A DNA stretch of 64,000 nt from Arbacia lixula (Eukaryota; Echinodermata; Echinoidea; Arbacioida; Arbaciidae): assembly GCA_963669155.1 (NCBI GenBank), contig OZ022597.1:8941250-9005249 (forward strand), read 5' to 3'. The notes under the pieces are model-generated. The model worked only from the letters and a program-made list of their open reading frames with translations. It was not told the origin of the DNA and ran no database searches. The translations under genes and the position numbers were made by a program. Of the stretch, positions 37,701-51,700 are shown one piece after another (position 1 is the first letter of the stretch; each line of letters opens with the position of its first letter).

Positions 37701-40700
37701 TGCTAATATTTATTTCAGAAAAAAAAATGCTGAGACAAAGTTATTTGTTGTCTAAATAAATGACGATTCATACAAAACTTTCATTGTGCACACAGAAACA
37801 CAAATACATGCAATGGCATGAGTAATCGGTATATGTGACTGCAAAGTATATGTAAGTCGGGTGTTGGAAGTGCTCTAAGTTACCTTACACTTCTTATCAT
37901 GTTAGCGCATTATCAAAACTATTTATGTTGTTCGTTAAAACACGAATTTATATCGAAAGTGATGGTAACATTTTGAAAGTGATAGAGTTACATGACATGT
38001 GTGACTTATTACCATATTGGAGAGGATACGGGTACGACATATTTGCGATTGCTATGTAGGGAGGCCACACGCTTCCATCGGCATTTTTGGCTTGTAAGTA
38101 TGTTCGTGTTGTCTCAGTAGTTGCGGATTCATTTCCTGAAAAAAAAGAATGTGAAACATAGCCCAAATAGATAAATGAATGCTCTATATTTGCTAAACTG
38201 AAGTATGATGATTCCAAAATATTAGAAATGAATATATCGAACGATTCATGTACATGTATATCTAAATGGGCTATTCATATATGTTTAAGACATATACAGA
38301 TAAGCATATCAATATCTCAATAGTTGTATACTACAAACAAATACAATTAGTGACACTCAATATAGAAATGATAGCAGATAAGAAAACAATGGATTTTTTT
38401 TTGTAATGTACGACTACATAGTTAATCATATTTGGACCTTGGACGCTTGCTTTAGCTTATTAAAAATGCTCGATAATGATTTGCACTGACCTGCCTCAGC
38501 AATGACAACTGACAGTACAGTGAGTTCGCCGTTGTCGTGACTAAACAGATCAGAAGGGAACTGAACTACGAACGAATTTGTCGTGATATCTGCGGACTTC
38601 GTATTCTCATCATAAGGATAATTTACAGGAACGGGATCTGGTGCTACATAAATAGAGAAAAGGAGATAAGGAATTAATCAATGAAGATACACATATTTGC
38701 ATTAAACGTTACACATAGCTATATTCTACATACTTAACAGAGAGTGCTTTAAGAATAAATATACAGTAAACATGATTCAGGAAAAGTACAGTACTATAAA
38801 TTTTCATATTGCAATCCTATATGTAACCAAAGTGGAGTTATTGTTCTTATATGTGTTGTATCATAATGGTAAAGATAGTGCAAGTTATGCCACTGTCAAT
38901 TTACAGCACGGGTTGTGAGTTAATCTTATTTATATTTGTTTACATCAAGCATTTGTATTCGTTAGTATCTTTCATTTGTGACAATGATACCTTCTTGTGG
39001 AGTTTCTTCCTCATTAGTCAATGCAGCATCACTCCAAAATCCCCCGTCGTTTAGTGCTGTCACCTGGTGGGTAAATGTCAAATAGTTTGACAAACATGAT
39101 ATGGTTCAAAATGTAACATGTTTAGTAATCTTGTTCCTGATATTGTGATTAGAAAACATAAATAGTTTTAATAATTACATTTCATCCATCTTATATGTCT
39201 TGTTAAGCCGTTGAATACTCTTTTTCTCAATAACACCCCAATGTTAAGCTATAAAATGAGATAATGTACAGTGCCTGAGGGTATAAAGGGTAAATATCAG
39301 AAGAACGAGGTCGCTAAATGCAATGTAAAAAGCAGAAGAAAAGGCTTTTCAGTAATATAAAATACAATCCATAAACAAAAAAATGTAATTGATCAAATCT
39401 TATTTGTCAATGTTTTATTCTCTCTGCATGTGATTCGGCATTTCATCATGTTCGTGGCTGACCTGAAAAAAATGGTATTCAGCTGTGCGTCTTTCCCATA
39501 GTCAGATGCATTACACTTTACATTCAATGAATGCAGAGTAACAACAAAACTGGAAACACACATGAAGAAGTTTTTTCAATTAATTGATGATATAAACGAC
39601 ATGTATAGAGATGGAAGGTTACAGCTCGATATTCCGAAGGTTCATTATTCCGAAGGTTCGTAATTCCGAAACATGTAAATTGCATATACCTCGATGCTCG
39701 TTAGTCCTAAAACGAAAAAGGGTTCGTCAATCCGAGCATTTGTCGCGTAACGTTCGGAATAACGGGTGCTTCCCAGATGGAATATACAAAAAGATTATAT
39801 GAACCGAAGTTGTGTTCCAAAGCAATTTTGAAAGGGTATGAATTTGTGTCTTTCTGTAATATTTCATATACGTTTTCATTGACCTGAGTAAACCACATCA
39901 GGCAAAGCCCCTTTCTCATAAATCTACGTTCTTCAGAAGTATTAGTCTCTTTGTACGCGGAAAAATATGGCGTCCTCCCTGAAGGACCATTTTTGTGCGT
40001 GTGATGCAAGGGAAATACAACCACGCACACACTAAGAACTGGATGTAATGCTCCGTGAATCTTTGGCCAGTTCCATACTCACCCCGAAGATATAAATGAA
40101 ACCAGGTAACAAATTTGTGAAAGTGTAATTCGTCCACAGTGCAACAGCAGTCCCTCTATGGATGTACGTTTCCTGTGAATATGAATTTAATACACGAATA
40201 TGAATTAAATACATGTTGTTATCTCCTTTATGTCCTATGAATGCCCCATGGAACCTCAAGCGTAAAAAAGTGTGTTACAAAGGAAATTCCCATTCTTATG
40301 ACGTCAGATTGTATCATAGGTATTAAGATTTATAAGATTTACATTGTGTTATTTAAGAATGTGACTAAAAAATATCCTGAAATAAATTTTGACCTCCACG
40401 TTATGAGATTGTAATATGATTTGATAAAAAAGTAATATGATACAGTATACAATATACAAGTTAAAAGTCGAAATAAGGACCTTATTTTAAGATATTTGTG
40501 CCAGTCTCAGGAACTTATATGCATTAAATTATTATAAACCTTACACAGCTTACATCTCTGGTGCCGTTGAATGTGATTTGGTATGTTTCAATGGTGCCTT
40601 CCGGTTCTTGGGGAGTTTTGTAAGACACCAACACGCTATTCTTGTTAACGGCACTAGCAGTTGCGTTTCGAACGGGGCTTGGTTCTATATGTGTTTGAGG

Positions 40701-43700
40701 GAAAAACAGATGACTTAATCAAAATAACCTAGCACTCAATGTGAATATGAACATGGTCACAATTTGATATCTTTAGATCGCATGATTTTCAATACGTTGA
40801 AGCTATTCAGCACATTCTCGTATTGCAGCTATATCAGTTCCTTTAAATGGATAACATCATAATAGCAACAAACAAGCTCATAGCAAATACTTCTATGCAG
40901 CTGACTTTGTAATGATGCACAGTACGACTGTAAATATCATCATTATAAGCCTATATGAAACAAAGAGTACTGTAAAATATAACCACCTGGGTCCCGTAAC
41001 ATAAAGGTTTCCGATCGATTGCAAATTTGAAAGACGAATTCTGATTGGTTACTGGTAAGTCTTTTGAAAAACGAGCGCATGCAACAATGATGTTGATTGG
41101 CCTAGCAATTTTTTGATTGAATGCAAACCTTTACGTTACGGGGACCAGGTCAGCAAAAAGTTCGAGAATAGATTATGACTATATCATAAAAACATTCAAT
41201 GACCATAACAGTGTCTGAGTTATGAAGAATCATTGACAGCTGTGCGTAATCCAGAACAATGCATGTTATTCAACAAAGAAAACTAGGTCAAAACTATGTA
41301 CACATATAAATGATTACATGACGTTCCTTTTCGAGTTGACCATTATCACAAAACAGTCTTTTCTAGAACAGCTATCAATCGTCTGTGATAGGTAAATTAG
41401 TATCAGTACTGCTAATTGCGAAGTTGTGATTAGCCGTCTTAAACTGACGAGTATTCTGTTGATCTAAAAGTTGCCAAGCGAGGAATCGTAATCGATGACT
41501 AATTCACAGGATTCAAAAATTACCCACACGTTAGTATAAATCATACTCACTGGCGTCATGTGTCCTTGCAGTTCCCACATATGGTTTGCTGATCTCGTCC
41601 CCACTCAGGGAAAAGACCAATACGTCGTACCAGGTCCCCGGATTAAGATTAGTGATTTCAGCAGCGGGTTGGTCGAGATCCCCAGAAAGCGTAACATTTC
41701 CATGGTCGGGGTTTGTCTCAAGCTTGTAGCCGTCGATCTCCCCGTCAGGCTTGTTCCACGTCGCAGTCAACGATCGTTTGTGTGCAACGCTGACGAGATC
41801 TGATGGGCTTTCAGGCTCTGTAAAAAACAAACAAGTTGTCATATTGTTAGGATGAAACGCCACTCCCAGCGTCCTTATATGTCGTAGAGAAATATATAAA
41901 ACATTTATGAATGGAATAGGACGACACATACTTAGTACTAGGGCTATGTTGTTCATAAAGAGCCTGCATGGTATACGAGCGTATTGTGTCAAATGAGTTT
42001 AATACTGCCGCCAGAGAGAAAAAGTACAAACAATAAGGGCACGTCCTGCTTAATATCTTAGGCATCTGTACCCGTCCTATTCATGCCATATTATACGTGA
42101 TGTAAACGAGTAACTAGACACGACAATTTTCCCGCCTCTTTTCTCCGAGCCCTTTCTATTAACCGAGGTACGATTTCGGTAATGAAATTAATTATAATCG
42201 AATTCAAGTGGTTGTTGTCGTAACACATTATCACAGTACAGAAAAGACGGATTACCAATACATTTTTTGGAATGTGTTTTCCTTGTTATTAATAACATAA
42301 AGAGAGAGAAAGAGAGAGAGAGAGAGGGAGAGAGAGAGAGAGGGGGGGGGGGGGGTTGTAAACTGAACATTGATCCGATACGGTTTTTTTACACTCACTC
42401 GTACGTTGGGAAGTCCACTCTGCTTCACTCGTCTCTGGTGTAAAACGGATGCCACTCATAGACGTGATACTAAAGTTGTAACTTCGCCCAGGCGTCAGTG
42501 AAGATATTGTGTAATTATAAGGTCCCTCATCTGAATAGGGTATGACCGTTGATCCATTGTCGTGGTGCTCATGTGGGGTGTATTGTAGAACGAATACCTC
42601 ATAAATACACAATGGACATTCTTTTAGCGTCCACTGCAGAGTGATGCTGTTTGTCGTGTAGGCAGTGGTGTTGATGCTTTCCACGGACTCAGGAACTATG
42701 ACAGATTAAAGAAGCAAATGCAAATGTGACAAAACAACATGTTATATCCCACGACAAGGTACAAACATCTTTTAAGAGGTAACAATATTGAACTAATGTC
42801 GATTGAAAAAATTCATGCGACGTCACAGCTAGCAACGCAGGCTTCTAAATGCTGTGCCAATTATAGCGGTTATAAGTATCTTGCTTTATGTCTGTAATTG
42901 GTAATTGAAATTAGTCTGAACCTTTCTCTTTCAAAGTACGTATTAAACAACATACCTGTCGCGAGATGAATCAAAGAAGAGGTGTTTACGTTCCCTCCCA
43001 CCACAGTGTATACAGTCATCATATAGGTATCCCCAGGTCCATCCAGGTAGGTGCAGGATGCTTGGTACCGGTCCCGAGTGGTGTCCTCGATGATCGATGG
43101 AGTGGCCACACCATCACTGCAGGAGATGCTGTATACCTCTACGCCTCCTCTAACCTTTTGCCAAGTAGCACTAACCACAGTCATGTTAGACTCTTCTGCT
43201 GACAATTCTACACCATTTGGTACTGTTCAGTTCAAGCAAAAGAAACGTGCAAAATAATTTTCAAGTTTTACGTGATACATAGTAACTAGGTGGAGCGAAT
43301 TTAAGTGATATTTTTTATACTATTTCCATTAGAAGAAAAGTCACGAATTACACACGTACTCACTAAATCAATTAAGTGATGACATATTTGAAGAGCTTAC
43401 AACCAAAAGGAGCTAAATCCATTAGTGTGACTTTGGAGTAAATTGACGTGTTAGCGATTACATCCGTTTGCCTGTCATTATTCATCAAGTCCATATTTCA
43501 AGTGGTAAACATGGTAAAGGTGTCACTATAGGCTACACAAGTGCTAACAAAACAGTTCCTGCACCCTTTACATTTGTGTATTTCTTATGCTGTCACGAAC
43601 ACCAATTTTCACATGTGAACTTTTAATTTAATCACTGACTTGAATATACAGAATTGGTTGTTGAAGGTAACGATAGAGTGACTCAAATATGCACAGAAGA

Positions 43701-45729
43701 AACGTCCTTCTAAATTAATGTACCGAAGAATATCACGCATACGTACAGGTATACATCTCAACGTAGCTGGCTTCGCTGTACTTCTCGTTGCTTCTAGCTT
43801 CGATGGACAATATATACTGTGTTCCGGGCATCAGGTAAAGGCAGTATGCAGTTAATCGCCTTGGATCGTCATAAAAATCAACGTCTGTGTTAAAAGGATA
43901 TTCCATGCCGTCCGAGCACGTGATACGGAATGATTCCACCATGTTTGGAATATTGCTCGGGTAAACCCACGATGCATACATAGTGGTTGTGTTGGATCCC
44001 TCGTCCAGTAAGACGACAGCTTTGGGGACTGCGGTATTTAAAAAAATATCATGTAATACGTAATGGGGGGTAGTGATATAGAATTGAACAGCACCCCAGA
44101 TCGTCTAATATAAGCCTAATGTACTAAATACATCTAATTACATGGTTTAAGGACTGTAGAGCAGTCATTGTAATCGTGATGTGATTTTTTTTTAAAACAC
44201 AGAAGAAATGCCGAAAGGCAGAAGTATATTAAACTCAGTGTTCATATGAAAGGAGTAGGGAGCTAGATTCGTAAGTATTTACTATATTGTGTATATACAC
44301 GATGTACTATTATATACTCCCACCCCTTCCTCTCCTCTCCCTCTCTTTTGTCATAAGTTATGTACAACTGAGATCTGGCAAAAATACAAATAGGGAGCAT
44401 GTGAATGTCTGTCTTTACAATATGAATGAACATGTGAGGTTCTTAATTACGCGAAGTAATGCCCAACGTCGCAGTGACACTTTGCTGATCAGCATGGATG
44501 GTTGTGACTGATATCTCGCAGGTGTCACCCGGGATGGTGAGGTTCTCGCAGGTAGCGTGCAGGGTATCATTAAGCTCGATGACTGGTGAAGTGGGTGCTC
44601 CATCTGAGCATGTGACCTCGAAATATTCCACCAGCCCTTTCGGAAGCCACCAAGACACCGATACAGAATTGGTCGTTGCCCCAGCTTCAAACAGCCTGAC
44701 GGTTTCTGGCACTGTGTATAGTCATATTTATTGAAAATAAACAGATTGTAAACATGCATTGTTCAATAAATAATAGCTATTTTGCGAACTTGATACAGTT
44801 GAACATCCATCTTTTCAAAAAAGTACAAGGGTTGAGTTTTACAATAACTGAATATTTATAAAAACAAATTAATACATAGATATGAAAGCTTGATCCCATA
44901 ATTTAGGAACCTCTAAACTACCCGATCTTTACCCGCATATCATAAAATGAGATGGGAACAATGCGTGCTTTAATATCATTATGTCAGTCCCGTGATTTCC
45001 CGTAGTTCCATTTATATCTAATATGATTTAAACTATAGTTGTTAACGTACGTGCCCTGATGGTGATTGAGGACGGGGAGCTGCGTTCGTCGCCGCTGACA
45101 CTTGTTACAGTGATGTCGTACTCCTCCCCAGGTATACTTAGATCTTCGCATATCGCCATGTACGGCGCAGTATCGGTGCCTTCCACCAACCTGCCACTGC
45201 CGTCGCTACAGTTGACATCAAACCGGTCCACTATGCCACCCGGATGCTGCCATGTAGTGCTAACAGATGATGATGTTGAATTATGTGCACATAGTTCGAC
45301 GCTGTAAGGAACTGTATGATATGAGAGAAGACATTGGAAGTTGGTAAAAAAGGCATACATTTAACCAACCAAACTCACGTCCATGAATCTACATTCAAAT
45401 TGCTTAGGTTCAACGTGCGATAGAACTGAAAAACAAGCATCAAAAGAGCTAAACATTACGTTTTAACCCCCCCCCCAAGACAAACAAACAAACAAACAAA
45501 CAAACAAACAGACAAAAACACATTAGGCCAAGAAGTGGTGAAAGAGGAACCCAGCTAATGCCAAATTAGTACAATGTGGCATTTGATGTTACACATTTTT
45601 AGAAATGCGCATCAGTAATCCCCCAAAACAACAATTCACATTGCATCATGCGTGTCAATCTACAAGAAACGCTTAAAAGATTGTAAAACTATAATTGACA
45701 AAAAATGTCACAACACATGCCCCCCCCCC

Positions 45730-45778
<49 letters not shown>

Positions 45779-48700
45779 CATACTTCTACTTCATGATGTA
45801 AAAATTTCAGCTTGATTATATTTATTCGAGTTTATTTCTCTAAAGTGTGAAACAAGTATAAATAATAAAGTATTAACCGAGTATGGCCACTTGTTTGATT
45901 TAAACTATAGATTCACTAATAATTTGATTACTGTACTTTTATGTGTGTAAGAGCAAACAAGATCCCTTATCCACCACATGCTAGTTGAGTTAAGAGTTTC
46001 CAAAATAATGTTTACCAATTCATTTTGTGCCCGATTTTACGCCATTGTTGCTGGTAGCAGCTTGAACTTATGGCAAAGGCCTACCAGCTTTTATTTATTG
46101 GGAAACATGCAATTGCACGCCTTCCAATTTCTATTTATAAACTATTAAGATTTACCATTAATTTTGTTAATTATAAACCCTTCTTTGAATAACAGCATCT
46201 CTTTAATTCGACTTAAAGAATAGCTGATAGAAAAGTTATAATCAATGTCCAAACATTGTTATCTTTTATTTGTGAATCACATACCCGCCTCTCATTTTAC
46301 GTGAAAAGAATTCAAATAATTGATGACAAAAGGCCGTGATGAATAATCATAATATAATCATAGGAAACAAGGAAAATAATTGACTCGTGAATGACAAACC
46401 CGATGTCAGGAAAATCGCCGCGCTGTTCTCTTTAAGACCACTGATGCTTGTTACGACCATGCCGTAACGTTCACCAGCGACTTGGACATTCAGACAGAAG
46501 GCGATGTACGGCTGGCCAGCATAATCCTCGGTTGAGTTGATTAAAGAAGGACTCGCTGTTCCATTGCTGCAGGTAACCGCAAACATTGACACAATGCCCG
46601 TTGGCTTCAACCATTGTGATGAAATAGATGTGGTATTAGCTTCTCCCACCCGAAGGGACGCACGCTTCGGAACTATAAATATATCAAAAAAGCAAAACAA
46701 ACAGCGTAAGTACTTTCTTTTTAATAGTATTATACCCACATTTATGACGGAGATATTCCTATGAAATGTGCATGATGTTGATAATAGCTAATGTAATTTA
46801 GGAGTACAAAACAGGTGTATCCGTACACGATGTGTATGGGTGAGTTCGGGCCGACAAAAAAGGCCCCAAAAGAAAGATCTAGTGTTGCAAATTTAAGTTT
46901 AGCTTCATTAAGCAAGTACACGGACTGGTGCAATCCGCATAAAATTTAAATTTGTTGATACATAAATTTTTACTAGTGTTTAGATGAACCCAAAATGGTA
47001 AAAATTTTATCATTTGGACACTGTGTCATCAGCCATTCATGGAAAACACGCATATACTGCCCAGAAGAATTCAATCCTACTAGTGCACAAGGTTCTCATC
47101 AAACACAATGCTTAAGTTTTTTGCATTGTAATGCTAGGAGTCTCTCCAAAAACTATGAAAATGTGAATGTCTTGTTATCTTCTTTGACATTCAGTTGCTC
47201 AATTCTGGGCATCACTGAAACATGGTTAAATGCAAATTCTCCTCCACTTTTTACACTTGAGGGTTACAAGGCAGTTCGTAAAGACAGGGGAAAAGGTCGT
47301 GGCGGTGGTGTTCTCATGTATATTTCAGAATCATTATCATTCAAAATCAGACATGATCTCTCACTTCCTAGCGAAAGTGCAGAGCTGTTATGTGTTGAGG
47401 TTGATCTTCCGAAAGAAAAGAATTTTATTGTCTGTATAGTATATAGGCCTCCACATACAGATATTGATAGTTTTTTAGGTGATCTTGAATCGCTTATGGC
47501 AACCATCAATTCTTTGAATAAGTCTGCTTGTGTAATGGGTGACTTTAATATAGATTTATTGAGCAGGACTCCTAAATGCTCTTCGATTTCAAAATATCTA
47601 AGATTCCAATGCGTTTAATGTAATGATTGATAAACCAACTAGAATAAGTGAACAGTCATCAACACTTTTAGATAATATCTTCGTGAAAACTGACAAAGGT
47701 TATTCTCAATCTGGTTTATTTTACTGTGAGATATCTGATCATCTCCCTGTGTTCTGCATGTTATATGACGTACATACGATTGGAACTAAGAAAAAGGAAA
47801 TTGCCAAAAAAAAGATATATTACCGAAGAAAACATTTCGTGCTTAAATGATGACCTAAAGTCGGAAGATTGGAGTAGTGTGCTAGCATGTAATGATGCTG
47901 AGATGGCTTATGAACTATTTTGGAAAAAAATCTATCTCTATTTTGATAGGCACATTCCAGTTTTAAAGCAATCCAATAGTAAGAGTACAGGAAAACATCC
48001 ATGGATTTCTAAAGGTATTCTACGGTCTATTAAAAGGAGAAATGTCTTATACAAGAGAAGCAAAAAGAAACCTTCACCGGACCATGTTCATGAATACAAG
48101 AAATATCGAAATAAATTGACGTCAATTATCAGATCCTCACGAGAAATGTTTTACTCCAAACGGTTTGAGAATGCAAGTGGCAATATGTCTTCTACCTGGA
48201 GAATTTTTAAGGATATTTTGTGTAAGCGCAGCACGACTGAGGCCCCACAGAAAATGTGTCATGAAGATAAAGAAATCACTTCCGCAGATGATATTGCTGA
48301 TGCCTTCAATGTCTATTTCACTAATATAGGTCCAGTCCAGGCAAATAAAATAAATACAGAGGGAACTAATTATAGGCAATATCTTAGTGAGCCATCTGAA
48401 CACTCTCTTTTCCTTATGCCAACTGATTGCATAGAAGTACTTAATATAGTGAAGTCACTGAAAAACAGTCATTCTTGTGGTCATGACGAAATGAGTACAT
48501 CATTGCTGAAACAAATCATTGGTTCTATTGTTAGGCCGTTAGTTCATATTTGTAATGTTTCGTTGTCGACTGGTGTATTCCCATCACCCCTAAAATTGGC
48601 CAGGGTTATACCTGTTCATAAAAAAGATAATGTCATGAGTATCGCTAATTATAGACCAATCTCAATATTACCTAGTTTTTCTAAGATACTAGAGAGAGTT

Positions 48701-51700
48701 GTATACAATAGGCTGTATAACTTCCTTGACAAAAATAGATGTCTTAATCCTGACCAGTTTGGATTTAGGAAGTCTCATTCAACCGACCATGCGTTGCTGA
48801 AATTTTATGACCATGTATCTCGAGCTCTGGCCGCCCGTGAGCATGCCGTTTGTGTATTTATGGACCTCAGCAAGGCTTTTGACACGCTTGACCACTCAAT
48901 TCTGTTAGGCAAACTAGAGAACTATGGAGTGCGGGGCATTGCCTTACAATGGTTTACTAGTTATCTGTCCCAGAGAAGGCAGTACACATGTTTCAATTCT
49001 GTGAATTGCAACGTATTAACGTTAAAGTGCGGTGTCCCGCAGGGTTCCATATTAGGTCCGCTGTTATTTCTCATTCATGTCAATGATATTTGTAATGTAT
49101 CTCCCACCTTGAATTTCATATTATTTGCTGATGATACAAGTGTTTTCTTATCTCATCGTGAAATCCACACACTTGAGAATATGATTAATAAGGAGCTTCC
49201 TAAATTAACTCTTTGGTTTAGAAGCAATGTACTTTCTCTCAATGTACTAAAAACTAATTATATTCACTTTAAAGGTCGAAAGTCTTGTGATCAACACCAG
49301 CTCAATGTATTACTCGATGGTGTCCTATTAGAGAAAAAGCCTTGTACAAAGTTCCTTGGGGTACATATCAATGAGACTCTTGACTGGAGTGATCATGTGA
49401 AGAGCATTATAACGCCAATTTCTCGCAATATTGGCATATTGTACAGAGTAAAATATTTTGTGCCAATCAGAATACTTCTTGTGTTGTACAACACTCTTGT
49501 TTTACCTTATATATCTTATTGTAATATTGTGTGGGCAACATCCAGGAATATTACTGAAAATATCATACTGTTGCAAAAGAAAGCTATTCGCATATGTGCT
49601 GGAGCTGGGTTTCGTGACCACACTAATCCCTTATTCATCAAACTAAAGACCTTGAAGGTCGATGACATAAATTTCCTCCAAACCTCCATCTTTATGTATC
49701 GTCATAAATCCAACCTCTTGCCCGTTTCATTTTCTACCATGTTTCAGCCTAACAGCGCTGTACATTCCTATCCAACAAGACAAGCGACTAAGTTGCATGT
49801 ATCCAATCCACACACCATGTTAGCACATAAATCAATTAGGCATAGGGGTCCAGATGTGTGGAATTTTTTACCAAATAAACTTTGCAATATGTTGACGGAA
49901 CATTTGTTTAAACGTACTGTCAAGCACATGCTCCTCTCTAACATGTAAACAATTGTTCATAACCTTGTTTTGATGATAAGCAATCAATTTGTTTTGTTAA
50001 CCTGATGTGAGATTATCTTACATTATGTGGGCCATAGTTTCTATGACTACTTAATGTTCTTAGTGTATTTGTTTTGTCTGTTTGTTTGTTTTTTGGTCTA
50101 TTAGTCGACACCGACCTGACATTTTTGTTCTTGTTTTGCATCTGTTTCTTGTACTATTCATATCATTGGCGTTTATATTTTGATATGAATGTGACAACTC
50201 CATATTAAAGTGGTTCATTGGGCAACCTCTACTCCCCCCATCTCTTCTCATTTTCGCTTGTATTTTCTTTATAATATTTTTGTATAAAGTGTAGGTAAGG
50301 GTTATATATCAAAACAAGCAAGTATTACTTTGAATGCATGTTATATTGAGTGTTATCTTATCTGCATTTGTTATGTTTTTTGATAAGAAAGGTGTGGCAA
50401 CCCTTCAAGCTGTAAGCTTATATTGTTAGACCTCTGTATGTTCAACTGTGTACAAGAAGCTAGATTCTGTTTTTGAGAAGCATAGATTTGATCACACGTA
50501 TATTACTTTTGATATGTTCTTAACGTTTGTCATGCGGTAAGACTGATCCCCAGAACTTTCTCACTACTTGTCCGATGTCGTTGTTAACCGATGTCCGTCA
50601 CTGATTTTGTTGTTTTGAAAAGATGATACGTACGTGCTCTGAGGTCAATGGTAGCTGGACTCATCAATTCGTTGCTATAGGAGCTGACCGTCATCTCGTA
50701 CATATCTCCAGGGGATTGCAATTCGGTGCAATTCGAGCTATACTCATTTTGACTTAGGGACGCTTCGATCAATGGAGGATCCGCCATCCCACTATTGCAG
50801 AACACTTCGAAGTGAGACACTTCGCCGTCGGGGAGAAACCAGGATGCCAACACGCTGGTGGTTGTCGCCTGACCTTCTACTAAGCTGACACTGTTGGGAC
50901 CTACGCAAATACAAAACGTCATTTTATCCCTCACAGAGAGAAGTAACGATTATAATGTGCATTCGCCCCACTAAAGAAATAAAGATGTATGCAATGGCCA
51001 TGATTATGCAAGTGATCAAAGCTATATCAATGATATATACCACCCAAGTTCAGATGCAAGCATTTTCCACTAATGATTAACTAGAACTATGAGAGATATA
51101 ATTCTGTTACATGCTCTTATAATACGCATCCTTTTTCATAGAAGCTGACAATGTTAACTTCAAAACTTGGACGAGGTGTTAAAAAACACGTTAGCAAGCT
51201 GGGTGCATGTGGTCCATGTAAACCTATGTTGTGCAATGGAGGTATGAAACGATTTCATTTAATAAGATAACGGTCATTTGCACTACGCATATAATTTGAA
51301 TTTGTAAGTACAAATATACCAGTCTTACGATGAACCTACACGGACAAACCGTTGTATTTTTTATACTAATTCAACATTCATGGAAAACAACATAATATAT
51401 AGTCCCTGGAGGATGGATTCTTGACACACAGTCTTAAGAAGCAGAGCTCATGATAAGTACACAAAAAGTGGTTGAAACACAGGTATGGGCTTGCTTAAAG
51501 AATCGTAAAGATGGGCTTATATGAATGTCAACATACTGTATAGAAAATACATAAAATTTTATTATTTTGTATATGGTCACAAATACGAATAACTGTTAAT
51601 AAGATTTATAGGCCTATGTGTTTGTCTGTAAATCAGCACTTGATCCCATCAACACCATATCAACCAAGTTGACCATGTTGACTCACGTGTTTGAAGAGTA

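Larger units (their letters stand above)
46990..50480 (+). mobile_element. CR1/L2-like non-LTR retrotransposon (LINE), antisense in an RPTP intron
   Basis: Single-copy LINE with an AP-like endonuclease followed by reverse transcriptase and a C-terminal thumb/tail region, then a 3' UTR of several hundred bases. The 3' end is set only roughly. Two single frameshifts split the ORF: one near 47600 (an extra A between YL and DSNAF), one in the A-run at 47805-47812. No ORF1 is recognisable upstream, so the copy is probably 5'-truncated. Otherwise the RT frame is open, which suggests a fairly young insertion. Confidence 0.85.
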
